NCBI RefSeq assembly: GCF_014203705.1
Contig: NZ_JACHJR010000001.1
Coordinates: forward strand, 7,130,001 to 7,194,000
DNA length: 64,000 nt
Source of the DNA: Kitasatospora gansuensis
GTDB taxonomy: Bacteria; Actinomycetota; Actinomycetes; Streptomycetales; Streptomycetaceae
Direction: 5' to 3'
The first letter of the stretch is position 1. Each line of letters opens with the position of its first letter. The notes under the pieces are model-generated. The model did not search any database, was not told the DNA's origin, and saw nothing but the letters and a program-made list of their open reading frames with translations. Made by a program: the position numbers and the translations under genes. This document shows, piece after piece, positions 7,215-13,758 of this stretch.

Positions 7215-8637
7215 CCTGACGGCCGGTCACGGCCGAGGGGTCGTCCTCCGAGCGCGGGGTGCTCCGGTTGGCCAGCAGGGCCAGGACCAGGGAGAGCGTC
7301 ACCACGGCCAGGCAGGCGAGGGTGGCGTGGAAGAAGGCGTCGTTCGGGGTGGCGGCCGAGCTGTTCAGGTAGATGCCCGAGATCGCGGAGATGCCGACGG
7401 CGGCGGCTATCCGCTGCGACATCTGCAGGATGCCGCCCGCGACCCCGGCCGCCTCGGCCGGGGCGTACTTGAGCACCTGGGCCTGGTTGGGGGAGATGGT
7501 CAGTCCGGAGGCCGCGCCCGTACAGAGCTGGCCGAGGGCGAGCAGCGCCGGCAGCCAGCCGGACGGGGCGTACAGCGCGGCCAGGCCGCTGAGCAGCAGG
7601 GCGCCGAGCGCCAGGCAGAGGCCGAGCGGCACCACGTGCCGGCCGAACCGCTGCACCGCCCGCCAGGCGAACGAGGAGACCACCGCCATCGCCACGGCGG
7701 ATGGGAGGGTGACGGCGGAGGCCGCGAGCGGGGACAGGCCGAGGCCGTCCTGAAGGAACATCACCAGCACCAGCGCGGAGGCCAGCGCCGCACCGAACTG
7801 GCACATCGCGGTGAGCGTGCCCAGGGTGTACGGCGCCGAGCGCGGCAGGGCCGGGTGGATCAGCGGCTGGCGGCCGGTCGCGGCGTAGTGCCGCTGCCAG
7901 AGCACGAGCACGGCGGTGAGCGCCACGGCGGCGACGCCCAGCGCGAGCTTGGTGCCCAGGGCGGCGGGCTGGACGAACGGGAGCATCACGGTGACGGTGA
8001 TGGCGGCGGTGAGGAGCAGGCCGAGCGGGTCCAGCGTGGTGCGGGCGGCGGTGGTGCGGGGCACCGGCGTCGGCAGGTGACGGATCGCCAGGACGAGGGT
8101 GGCCAGGCCGGACGGCGCGCTGATCAGGAACGCGAGACGCCATCCCCACTCGGGGCCGGCCAGCGCGATCAGGGCCCCGCCGAGGGGTGGGCCGAGGGCG
8201 ATCGCGACGGCGCAGGTCACCTGGTAGAGGCCGAGGGCGCGGGTACGGGCGGGGCCGGTGAAGACGTCCTGGAGGGTGCCGATCATCTGGGAGTTCACCA
8301 GCCCGGCGCCGGCGCCCTGGAGCAGCCGGACCGCGACCAGCAGCCAGGGGGTCTGCGCGGTGGCCGCCAGCAGGCCCGCCCCGACGAAGAGCGCGATCCC
8401 GGCGACGAAGAACGGCTTGCGTCCGCGCAGGTCACCGAGTCGGCCGCCCGGGATCAGGGCGAGGCCGAACGCGAGCGAGTAGCCCGCCACGATCCACTGG
8501 ATCTGGGTGGGGTCGGCGTCGAGTGTGCTGCGGAGCGCCGGGATGGCGATGTTGAGGACGGAGTTGTCCAGCATGGTGGTGAAGCCACCGGCCAGGCAGA
8601 CCGCCAGGATCTGCTTCTGCTTCGCTGTTTTGTGCAC
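7189..8637 (-). CDS. MFS multidrug exporter, DHA2 family
   Basis: Complete 482-residue integral membrane antiporter, of a length typical for 14-helix DHA2 exporters. Visible features are the helix-1 Asp in FTTMLDNSVLNIAIPAL, IVAGYSLAFGLALIPGGRLGDLRGRK, the LLQGAGAGLVNSQ segment, and alternating hydrophobic helices to the end. The ATG at 8637 begins MHKTAKQKQ. No adjacent regulator is obvious. Its 3' end overlaps the Ser-Pro protein gene by 26 bp tail to tail. Related proteins export antibiotics, dyes or metabolites; the substrate is unknown. Confidence 0.9.
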   Translation of the reverse strand: MHKTAKQKQILAVCLAGGFTTMLDNSVLNIAIPALRSTLDADPTQIQWIVAGYSLAFGLALIPGGRLGDLRGRKPFFVAGIALFVGAGLLAATAQTPWLLVAVRLLQGAGAGLVNSQMIGTLQDVFTGPARTRALGLYQVTCAVAIALGPPLGGALIALAGPEWGWRLAFLISAPSGLATLVLAIRHLPTPVPRTTAARTTLDPLGLLLTAAITVTVMLPFVQPAALGTKLALGVAAVALTAVLVLWQRHYAATGRQPLIHPALPRSAPYTLGTLTAMCQFGAALASALVLVMFLQDGLGLSPLAASAVTLPSAVAMAVVSSFAWRAVQRFGRHVVPLGLCLALGALLLSGLAALYAPSGWLPALLALGQLCTGAASGLTISPNQAQVLKYAPAEAAGVAGGILQMSQRIAAAVGISAISGIYLNSSAATPNDAFFHATLACLAVVTLSLVLALLANRSTPRSEDDPSAVTGRQVSGSHRGS

Positions 8638-8706
8638 GGAGGGAGGTTAGCGGGCGGCCTCGGGGCGGTGGGGTGCCGGGGTCGGGCCGCAGGGTCTCTA
8701 CCTCGG

Positions 8707-8886
8707 TCAGGCTGCGGCGGAGCTGTCCGTCGGCGGCTCCGGGAACGGTTCGGGGTCGGGGTGGGTCGGTCCGGGGCCGGGTGCCGGGGGCGGCGTCGGC
8801 TCCGGGAGGGGCTCGGGGAAGGGCGGGTGGGTGTCGGGGTTCGGCGGGATCGGGACGGTCAGCCCCGGGGCGGTCTGCGTGGGCAT
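8707..8886 (-). CDS. small proline-rich protein (59 aa)
   Basis: A short frame with an ATG at 8886 preceded by a near-perfect GAGGAGG ribosome site. It encodes 59 residues, about 40% proline, with acidic Pro-Glu-Pro repeats such as PFPEPLPEPTPPPAPG and PDPEPFPEPP. There is no signal peptide, membrane helix or cysteine. The ribosome site and clean stop support translation, but low-complexity GC-rich sequence can also give such a frame by chance. It lies between the MFS gene and a membrane protein gene. Function unknown. Confidence 0.5.
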   Translation of the reverse strand: MPTQTAPGLTVPIPPNPDTHPPFPEPLPEPTPPPAPGPGPTHPDPEPFPEPPTDSSAAA

Positions 8887-8971
8887 GGTGGTGGCCTCCT
8901 CGCTCGGTGCGCGCCTACCCGGCTCGGCGCGGTTGACACCGGGCGGGCGCGGCGGGAGCTGGTCAAAGTGC

Positions 8972-9442
8972 TCAGAGCGGGGGCGTGCTGAGGACGAACA
9001 GCGCCACCAGCAGCGGGGTCAGGAGCAGGTACAGCGCGGCCTGGCGAGCGCGTACCTGCTTGGCCGTCTCGGTGAGGAAGGTCAGGGTTCCGGCCGCCAC
9101 CGGCAGGAGGATCAGGAAGACGATCAGTCCGCCGAGCCGGGCTGCCAAGGCGAAGTCGGGCCACAGGAGCTCCCCGGCGCGCTCCCCCTGTTCCTCCAGG
9201 AGCACCAGAAGCCCGGACAGGAGGATGGTGGCCGGGATGCTCCGGCGCCAGCGGCGGATTCGGTCCTCGACGGGGACCAGTGCGAAGCCGGCGATCGTCC
9301 CGAGTGCCGCAAGTGGGTCGAGCTCCGGGAGCAGCAGGCTCAGGAGCTCGACCGGGATGGCCACGATCAGTTCGATGACGAGCACGGCCAGGGCGATGTC
9401 GAGGAACGGTCCGGGCTGGATCTTCATTGCATGGCCCCCCAT
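8972..9442 (-). CDS. integral membrane protein, unknown function
   Basis: A 156-residue hydrophobic protein with about four predicted membrane helices: residues 13-38 (FLDIALAVLVIELIVAIPVE), 42-58, 73-85 and 103-121, and a C-terminal helix LYLLLTPLLVALFVLS. Between helices 2 and 3 is a basic loop (EDRIRRWRR) likely to be cytoplasmic. I recognise no family. ATG at 9442 has GGGGAG upstream; a second ATG at 9427 is possible. It has no obvious partner gene. Confidence 0.7.
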   Translation of the reverse strand: MGGHAMKIQPGPFLDIALAVLVIELIVAIPVELLSLLLPELDPLAALGTIAGFALVPVEDRIRRWRRSIPATILLSGLLVLLEEQGERAGELLWPDFALAARLGGLIVFLILLPVAAGTLTFLTETAKQVRARQAALYLLLTPLLVALFVLSTPPL

Positions 9443-9523
9443 GGCGTCAGCTCCCCCAGCTGCCCTGCCAGCGTAGCCGTCCAGTTGTGCTGATTGGCAA
9501 GGGAGTTGACGGTTTCGGCTGGG

Positions 9524-10408
9524 TCACGGCTTCCAGGTGCGGTCCAGGAAGTCGGCGATCAGCGGGGCGATCTCCGGGAGGTGGTCCTCGAGGGCGAAGT
9601 GGCCGGTGTCGAAGAGGTGCAGCTCGGCGTCGGGGAGGTCGCGGAGGTAGGCGTGGGCGCCCGTGGCGGGGAAGAAGGCGTCGTTGGCGCCCCAGAGGAC
9701 GAGGGCCGGCGGGGTGTGGGTGCGCAGCCACCGCTGCCAGGCCGGGTACTGCTCGACGTTGCTGTGGTAGTCGAAGGCCAGGTCCAACTGCGGCTGGGTG
9801 CGGCCGGGTTGGTCCAGGAAGTGCTGGTCGAGGGTCCAGCCCTCGGGGGCGATCAGCTCGGGGTCGACGGTGCCGCCCTCGTACTGGCCGCGGGTGGCGG
9901 GGAGGGTGAGCAGGCCGCGGACGGTGTCCTCGGCGCCCGGGGTCCCGGGGCGCAGGGCGATGAAGTCGCGGGCCATCGGGGAGAGGCCCTCGACGTACGC
10001 GTTGCCGTTCTGGACCACCAGTCCGGCGATCCGCTCGGGGTGGCGGGCGGCCAGTCGGAAGCCGACCGGGGCGCCGAAGTCGAAGGCGTACAGGGCGAAC
10101 CGGTCCAGGCCGAGCTGGTCGACGAACTTCTCGGTGATGTCGGCCAGTTGGTCGAAGGTGTAGGAGAACGGGCCGCCGGTGGTGGCGGACTCCGGGACGT
10201 CGCTGTGGCCGAAGCCCGGGTAGTCCGGGGCGATCAGGCGGTACTGCGAGCCGAGGGCGTCGATCAGGCGGCGGTACTGGTGCGAGGCGGACGGGAAGCC
10301 GTGCAGCAGGAGCAGCACGGGTGCGTCGGGGTCGGTCGGGAGGCTCTCGCGGTAGAAGATCCGCAGACCGTCGACGGTGAGGTGGCGGTGGCGGACGCTG
10401 GCGATCAT
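9524..10408 (-). CDS. alpha/beta hydrolase with Asp nucleophile (epoxide hydrolase/haloalkane dehalogenase-like)
   Basis: Cytoplasmic 294-residue hydrolase. The oxyanion segment LLHGFPSASHQYR is at about residues 35-47. The nucleophile elbow reads AFDFGAP with Asp110 in place of Ser, as in epoxide hydrolases and haloalkane dehalogenases. The acid is in LWGANDAFFP and the catalytic His in LFDTGHFALED. The ATG at 10408 has AGGAGG at ideal spacing; the longer frame to 10438 is unsupported. It is divergent from a CGNR regulator gene, and the shared 82-bp spacer holds repeated TAATGCC-type motifs, so it is probably the regulated target. Substrate unknown. Confidence 0.9.
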   Translation of the reverse strand: MIASVRHRHLTVDGLRIFYRESLPTDPDAPVLLLLHGFPSASHQYRRLIDALGSQYRLIAPDYPGFGHSDVPESATTGGPFSYTFDQLADITEKFVDQLGLDRFALYAFDFGAPVGFRLAARHPERIAGLVVQNGNAYVEGLSPMARDFIALRPGTPGAEDTVRGLLTLPATRGQYEGGTVDPELIAPEGWTLDQHFLDQPGRTQPQLDLAFDYHSNVEQYPAWQRWLRTHTPPALVLWGANDAFFPATGAHAYLRDLPDAELHLFDTGHFALEDHLPEIAPLIADFLDRTWKP

Positions 10409-10410
10409 GG

Positions 10411-10488
10411 CTAATGCCTCCTGTGGTGGTTGTGGCATTAGTTTTGCGAGGAATGCCTAACGTGTCAAGTGGTTGTCGTAGCATTAGG
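10411..10488. promoter_or_regulatory. divergent promoter region with four TAATGCC-type repeats
   Basis: The motif occurs as CTAATGCC (10411-10418), GGCATTAG (10434-10441), AATGCCTAA (10452-10460) and GCATTAGG (10481-10488), so copies lie in both orientations between the hydrolase and CGNR genes. On the minus strand TTGACA (10463-10468) can be a -35 with AAAACT as a poor -10 at 10440-10445, next to the second copy. The repeats are candidate operators for the CGNR regulator. Confidence 0.5.
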
Positions 10489-10490
10489 TC

Positions 10491-11072
10491 ATGGATGAGG
10501 CACTGACCGGCGAGCCACTGGCCCTGGACCTGCTCAACACCCGCCCCGCCGACGGCGACCTGCTGGCGGAGGTGGCCGGACTGCGGGCCTGGCTGCGGCT
10601 GCAGGCCGGGCGCGGACTGGTGGACGATCCGGCCGAGGCCGGCCCCGCCGAGCTGGCGGCGGTCCGGGAGGTACGGGCGCTCGCGGCGGAGGCGGTCGGC
10701 CGGGCCCGGGCCGGTGAGCCGGTGCCGGCGGCGGTGCTGGCCGGGCTGAACGCCGCGCTGGGTGCCGCGCCAGTGGTCGGGGAGCTGGTCCGGGACGGGT
10801 CGGAGCTGACGTACCGGCGGCGTCGGGCCGGTGCCACGGCCGACCGCTTGGCTGCCGAACTGGCCGGGGCGGTGGCGGAGTTGATTGCCGATCCGGCCGA
10901 GCTGGCGGCTGTACGGGAGTGCGCGGCGGAGGACTGCGTGCTGCTCTTCCGGCCCGTCAATCCCCGGCGGCAGTGGTGCTCGGCGGCCCGCTGCGGGAAC
11001 CGCGCCCGGGTGGCCAGGCACTACCGGCGGCAGAAGGAGGCAGAAGGGGCGGAGGGCACGGAAGGGGCCTGA
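10491..11072 (+). CDS. CGNR zinc-finger (ABATE domain) regulator
   Basis: A 193-residue protein with the N-terminal ABATE domain (LALDLLNTRP at residues 10-19) and a C-terminal CGNR zinc finger: RECAAEDCVLLF, then QWCSAARCGNRARVARHYRR, giving a C-x4-C...C-x4-C zinc site and the CGNR signature that likely contacts DNA. CGNR proteins are thought to be stress-linked transcription regulators. The ATG at 10491 comes right after a GCATTAGG repeat, so its transcript may be nearly leaderless. The divergent hydrolase is the likely target, with probable self-control. Confidence 0.88.
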   Translation: MDEALTGEPLALDLLNTRPADGDLLAEVAGLRAWLRLQAGRGLVDDPAEAGPAELAAVREVRALAAEAVGRARAGEPVPAAVLAGLNAALGAAPVVGELVRDGSELTYRRRRAGATADRLAAELAGAVAELIADPAELAAVRECAAEDCVLLFRPVNPRRQWCSAARCGNRARVARHYRRQKEAEGAEGTEGA

Positions 11073-11120
11073 GGGCGGGCAGGTAGGCTCGGGCGGACCG
11101 CAGCGAGGGTGGAGGACCGG

Positions 11121-11780
11121 ATGACGCCGCTGGCGATGATGGCGGACAGCGCGGAGGTACTGGCTCGGCCGGACCTCGGCGAGCACCTGCTGACGCCCCT
11201 GGAGCGCGAGCGGGCCGGACGGTTCCGGCTGGAGTCCTCGCGGGCCGACTTCGTCGCGGCGCACCTGCTGGTACGGGAGTGCGCGGCCCGGCTGCTGGGC
11301 CTGCCGGTGGCCGGGCTGACGCTGCTTCAGCGCTGCCCGGACTGCGCGCGGGACGACCACGGCAAGCCCTACCTGGCCGAGCATCCCGAGGCGCAGGTGA
11401 GTCTCTCGCACGGCCGGGGCGTGGTAGCCGCCGCGGCGGGCCTGCAGCCGGTCGGGGTGGACGTCGAGCAGCCGTCCAAGGGGACGGCGGCCGAGGTGAT
11501 GGAACGGGTGCTCAGCGCGGGCGAGTTGCGGCGGGTCCGGGAGCACGCCGAGCCGGACCGGGCGTTCCTGCGGCTCTGGGTGCGCAAGGAGGCGATGGTC
11601 AAGCTCGGGCGGACCACACTCGACACGCTGACCGAGATCGACCTGTCCGGACTGGAGTTGGACGGTTCGCCGCTGCGCGGCCGGTACGGCGATCTGCACC
11701 TGCTGGACTGGGAGGACGAGCTGCGCGGCGCGGCGGTCGGGGTGGTCAGCACCGAGGCGCCCCGGGTCGAGCAGCTGTGA
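11121..11780 (+). CDS. 4'-phosphopantetheinyl transferase, Sfp type
   Basis: Transfers phosphopantetheine from coenzyme A to a carrier-protein serine, activating PKS, NRPS or fatty acid synthase carriers. 219 residues, the usual Sfp length. The magnesium site VGVDVEQ (Asp114, Glu116) and the second motif WVRKEAMVKLG (Trp153, Lys156, Glu157, Lys161) are both intact, as is the N-terminal RADFVAAHLLVRE segment. The ATG at 11121 with GGAGG was preferred to a GTG at 11109. No carrier protein gene lies nearby, so it probably serves pathways elsewhere in the genome. Confidence 0.92.
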   Translation: MTPLAMMADSAEVLARPDLGEHLLTPLERERAGRFRLESSRADFVAAHLLVRECAARLLGLPVAGLTLLQRCPDCARDDHGKPYLAEHPEAQVSLSHGRGVVAAAAGLQPVGVDVEQPSKGTAAEVMERVLSAGELRRVREHAEPDRAFLRLWVRKEAMVKLGRTTLDTLTEIDLSGLELDGSPLRGRYGDLHLLDWEDELRGAAVGVVSTEAPRVEQL

Positions 11781-11782
11781 GG

Positions 11783-11813
11783 CCCGCCGTCACCGGGTGC
11801 GGGTGACGGCGGG
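11783..11813. terminator. bidirectional terminator between convergent genes
   Basis: Perfect 12-bp stem CCCGCCGTCACC (11783-11794) and GGTGACGGCGGG (11802-11813) with a 7-nt loop, placed exactly between the ends of the transferase and chitinase genes. Confidence 0.7.
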
Positions 11814-11827
11814 GGTCGTGGTGCGGG

Positions 11828-13522
11828 TCAGCCGGTGAAGCCGGCCGTGATCGAGGTGAACTGCCAGTTGTTCTGGGCGATTCCGGAGCAGGTCTCGACC
11901 ACGCCGCCGCCGGGGCAGGGGCGGTCGCGGTTGACCGACCAGAAGGCCAGCCGGGCGGTGTGGTGCGCGTTGGACCAGTCGCGGATCCTGGTCCAGATGT
12001 CGACGCCGGTCACCTCCTGCTGGTCGCTGAGACCGTTCATGCCGGAGATGCCGAGGTGGGCGTACGCGGTCGCGTCGTCCCAGCCGAAGACGGACTTGAG
12101 CTTGGTCTTGAGGCCCTCGGCCGCGCCGATGGTGCTGCCGTACATGTCGGCGCCGCCGCCGAAGTCGAACGGCATGACGGTGAATACGTCGATGTTGGCG
12201 TTCAGCGCCTTGGACTGCTCGATCAGCCGGTTGCCCCAGGAGGTCGGGCCGGTGGTCGAGGTGCCGAAGGTGAGGATGGTGCGCAGGCCCGGGTTGTTGG
12301 TCTTGACGATCTTCAGGGCGTTGATGATGCGGTCCTGGACGGTGGCGTTCTCGAACTCGTCGCTGTTCTCGATGTCCACGTCGATCGCCTTCAGCCCGTA
12401 GGCGTCGATCACCTTCTGGTAGGCACCGGCCAGCGCCTCGGGGGTCGAGCAGTTCGGGCCGAGCTTGTTGCCGCTCCAGCCGCCGATGGACGGGACGACG
12501 TCGCCGCCGGCCGCCCGGATCGCGGCGATGGTGGACTGGTCCACACCGCCGAGCAGCGGGCGCTGGCTGTCCCAGGCCGGGTTGCAGCCGTTCTGGGCCA
12601 GGATGAACGCCATGGTGAACCACTTGATGCCGGTCGCGCTCATCACCGTTGCGGGAGCCGGTGGTTCGCCCCAACCGAGGTAGAGGTACGGCGCGGCCTG
12701 CTTGAAGCCGGGCGGCGGCGGGGTCCCGTTGTCGGTGGTGACCGGGACCGGCGCGGAGGCGGCGGAGGTGTTGCCCGCCAGGTCCCGGGCCTTCACGGTG
12801 AAGGAGTAGGCGGTGGCCGGGTTGAGGCCGGTGACGGTGGCCGAGGTGCTGGTGCCGCCGACCGTGGTGGCCAAGTTGCCGCCCTGGTAGACGTCGTAGG
12901 CGGTGACGCCGACGTTGTCGGTGGAGGCCGTCCAGGAGAGCGAGACCGTGCTGGAGGTTTTGCCGGTGGAGGCCGGGTTGGCCGGAACGGTCGGCGCCAC
13001 GGTGTCGCTGCTGCCGCCCGGGCCGTCCAGGCTGATGTCGTCCGCGTAGTAAGTCCCCTGCCCGTACCAGCCGTTCAGGTAGATCTGGGCGCTGGTCTGG
13101 CTCGCTCCGGTGGTGAACGAGACGGAGAGCTTGGTGTAGGCGGTGGCGGACGGCGTCCAGGTGGAGGTGCCGCCGGTGACGCCGAGGTAGACGTAGCTGC
13201 CCCGGACCCAACCGCTCAGCGTGTAGGCGGTGTTGGGCTGGACGGCGACGGTCTGCGTGCACTTGGCGTTGTCACTCGCGCTCGCGGCACCCGCCAGGGC
13301 CTTGGAGCCGCCGTGCACCGGGCTGCTCACCACCGAGCCGAGTCCGCCGGAGCAGGACCACCCGGAGAGCGTGCCGGTCTCGAAGCCGGGGTTGGTCAGC
13401 AGATTGGCGGCCTGCGCGGTGGTGGGGGCGGTCAGCGCCGCCGCGGCGGCGAGGACGGTCGCGCCCAGGCCGGAGAACAGCCGGGTTCGGGTTCGGGACC
13501 GGGGTCCGGGTCGAGTGCGCAA
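11828..13522 (-). CDS. secreted GH18 chitinase with carbohydrate-binding and FnIII domains
   Basis: Extracellular glycoside hydrolase, 564 residues. Order: signal peptide 1-38 ending TTAQA, a beta-sandwich binding domain (about 39-165, from NLLTNPGFETGTLSGWSC), one fibronectin III domain (about 168-255) and a GH18 barrel (about 265-564). The barrel has SIGGW and AIDVDIE, which fit the substrate loop and the DxxDxDxE catalytic strand, although the first Asp is replaced by Lys. The start is TTG at 13522 with GGAGG 8 bp upstream; the longer frame has no signal peptide at its N-terminus. Divergent from a second chitinase, sharing a regulatory spacer. Confidence 0.88.
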   Translation of the reverse strand: MRTRPGPRSRTRTRLFSGLGATVLAAAAALTAPTTAQAANLLTNPGFETGTLSGWSCSGGLGSVVSSPVHGGSKALAGAASASDNAKCTQTVAVQPNTAYTLSGWVRGSYVYLGVTGGTSTWTPSATAYTKLSVSFTTGASQTSAQIYLNGWYGQGTYYADDISLDGPGGSSDTVAPTVPANPASTGKTSSTVSLSWTASTDNVGVTAYDVYQGGNLATTVGGTSTSATVTGLNPATAYSFTVKARDLAGNTSAASAPVPVTTDNGTPPPPGFKQAAPYLYLGWGEPPAPATVMSATGIKWFTMAFILAQNGCNPAWDSQRPLLGGVDQSTIAAIRAAGGDVVPSIGGWSGNKLGPNCSTPEALAGAYQKVIDAYGLKAIDVDIENSDEFENATVQDRIINALKIVKTNNPGLRTILTFGTSTTGPTSWGNRLIEQSKALNANIDVFTVMPFDFGGGADMYGSTIGAAEGLKTKLKSVFGWDDATAYAHLGISGMNGLSDQQEVTGVDIWTRIRDWSNAHHTARLAFWSVNRDRPCPGGGVVETCSGIAQNNWQFTSITAGFTG

Positions 13523-13758
13523 GGGGAGTACCTCCAGTGGGGGATGGGTGGTACATCGTTGACGGTGCGTCAGTCGATGGGAGTGCGGGCCCGGTTGCTG
13601 CCGGGACCGTCGGCTGGACGGCGCCGCGCCAAATGGTATGGACCTGTTGACTCGTTGGTCCAGTCCTCTTACATTGCGAAAACAAGCCGACCCCCGACCG
13701 GACGGCCCGCACGGTTCTGCGCACACCTGTCAGGCACCCCCACACCAACAGGAGAACC
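13523..13758. promoter_or_regulatory. chitinase promoter with paired 12-bp repeats (DasR/chi type)
   Basis: Spacer between two divergent chitinase genes. On the plus strand TTGACT (13647-13652) and TACATT (13670-13675) are 17 bp apart. A 12-bp element TGGTATGGACCT (13634-13645) lies just upstream of the -35, and TGGTCCAGTCCT (13656-13667) lies within the spacer, 22 bp centre to centre. Paired 12-bp repeats over the -35 region are known from Streptomyces chitinase promoters and resemble the DasR site core TGGTCTAGACCA. GlcNAc-controlled expression is inferred. Confidence 0.65.

Noticed and set aside
7201..8991. 596-codon plus-strand frame across the MFS exporter
   Set aside because: Antisense shadow of the exporter; repetitive Gly/Arg/Gln composition with no recognisable protein.
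9447..11699. 750-codon minus frame across PPTase, CGNR and hydrolase genes
   Set aside because: Out of frame with all three recognised proteins and of shadow-like composition.
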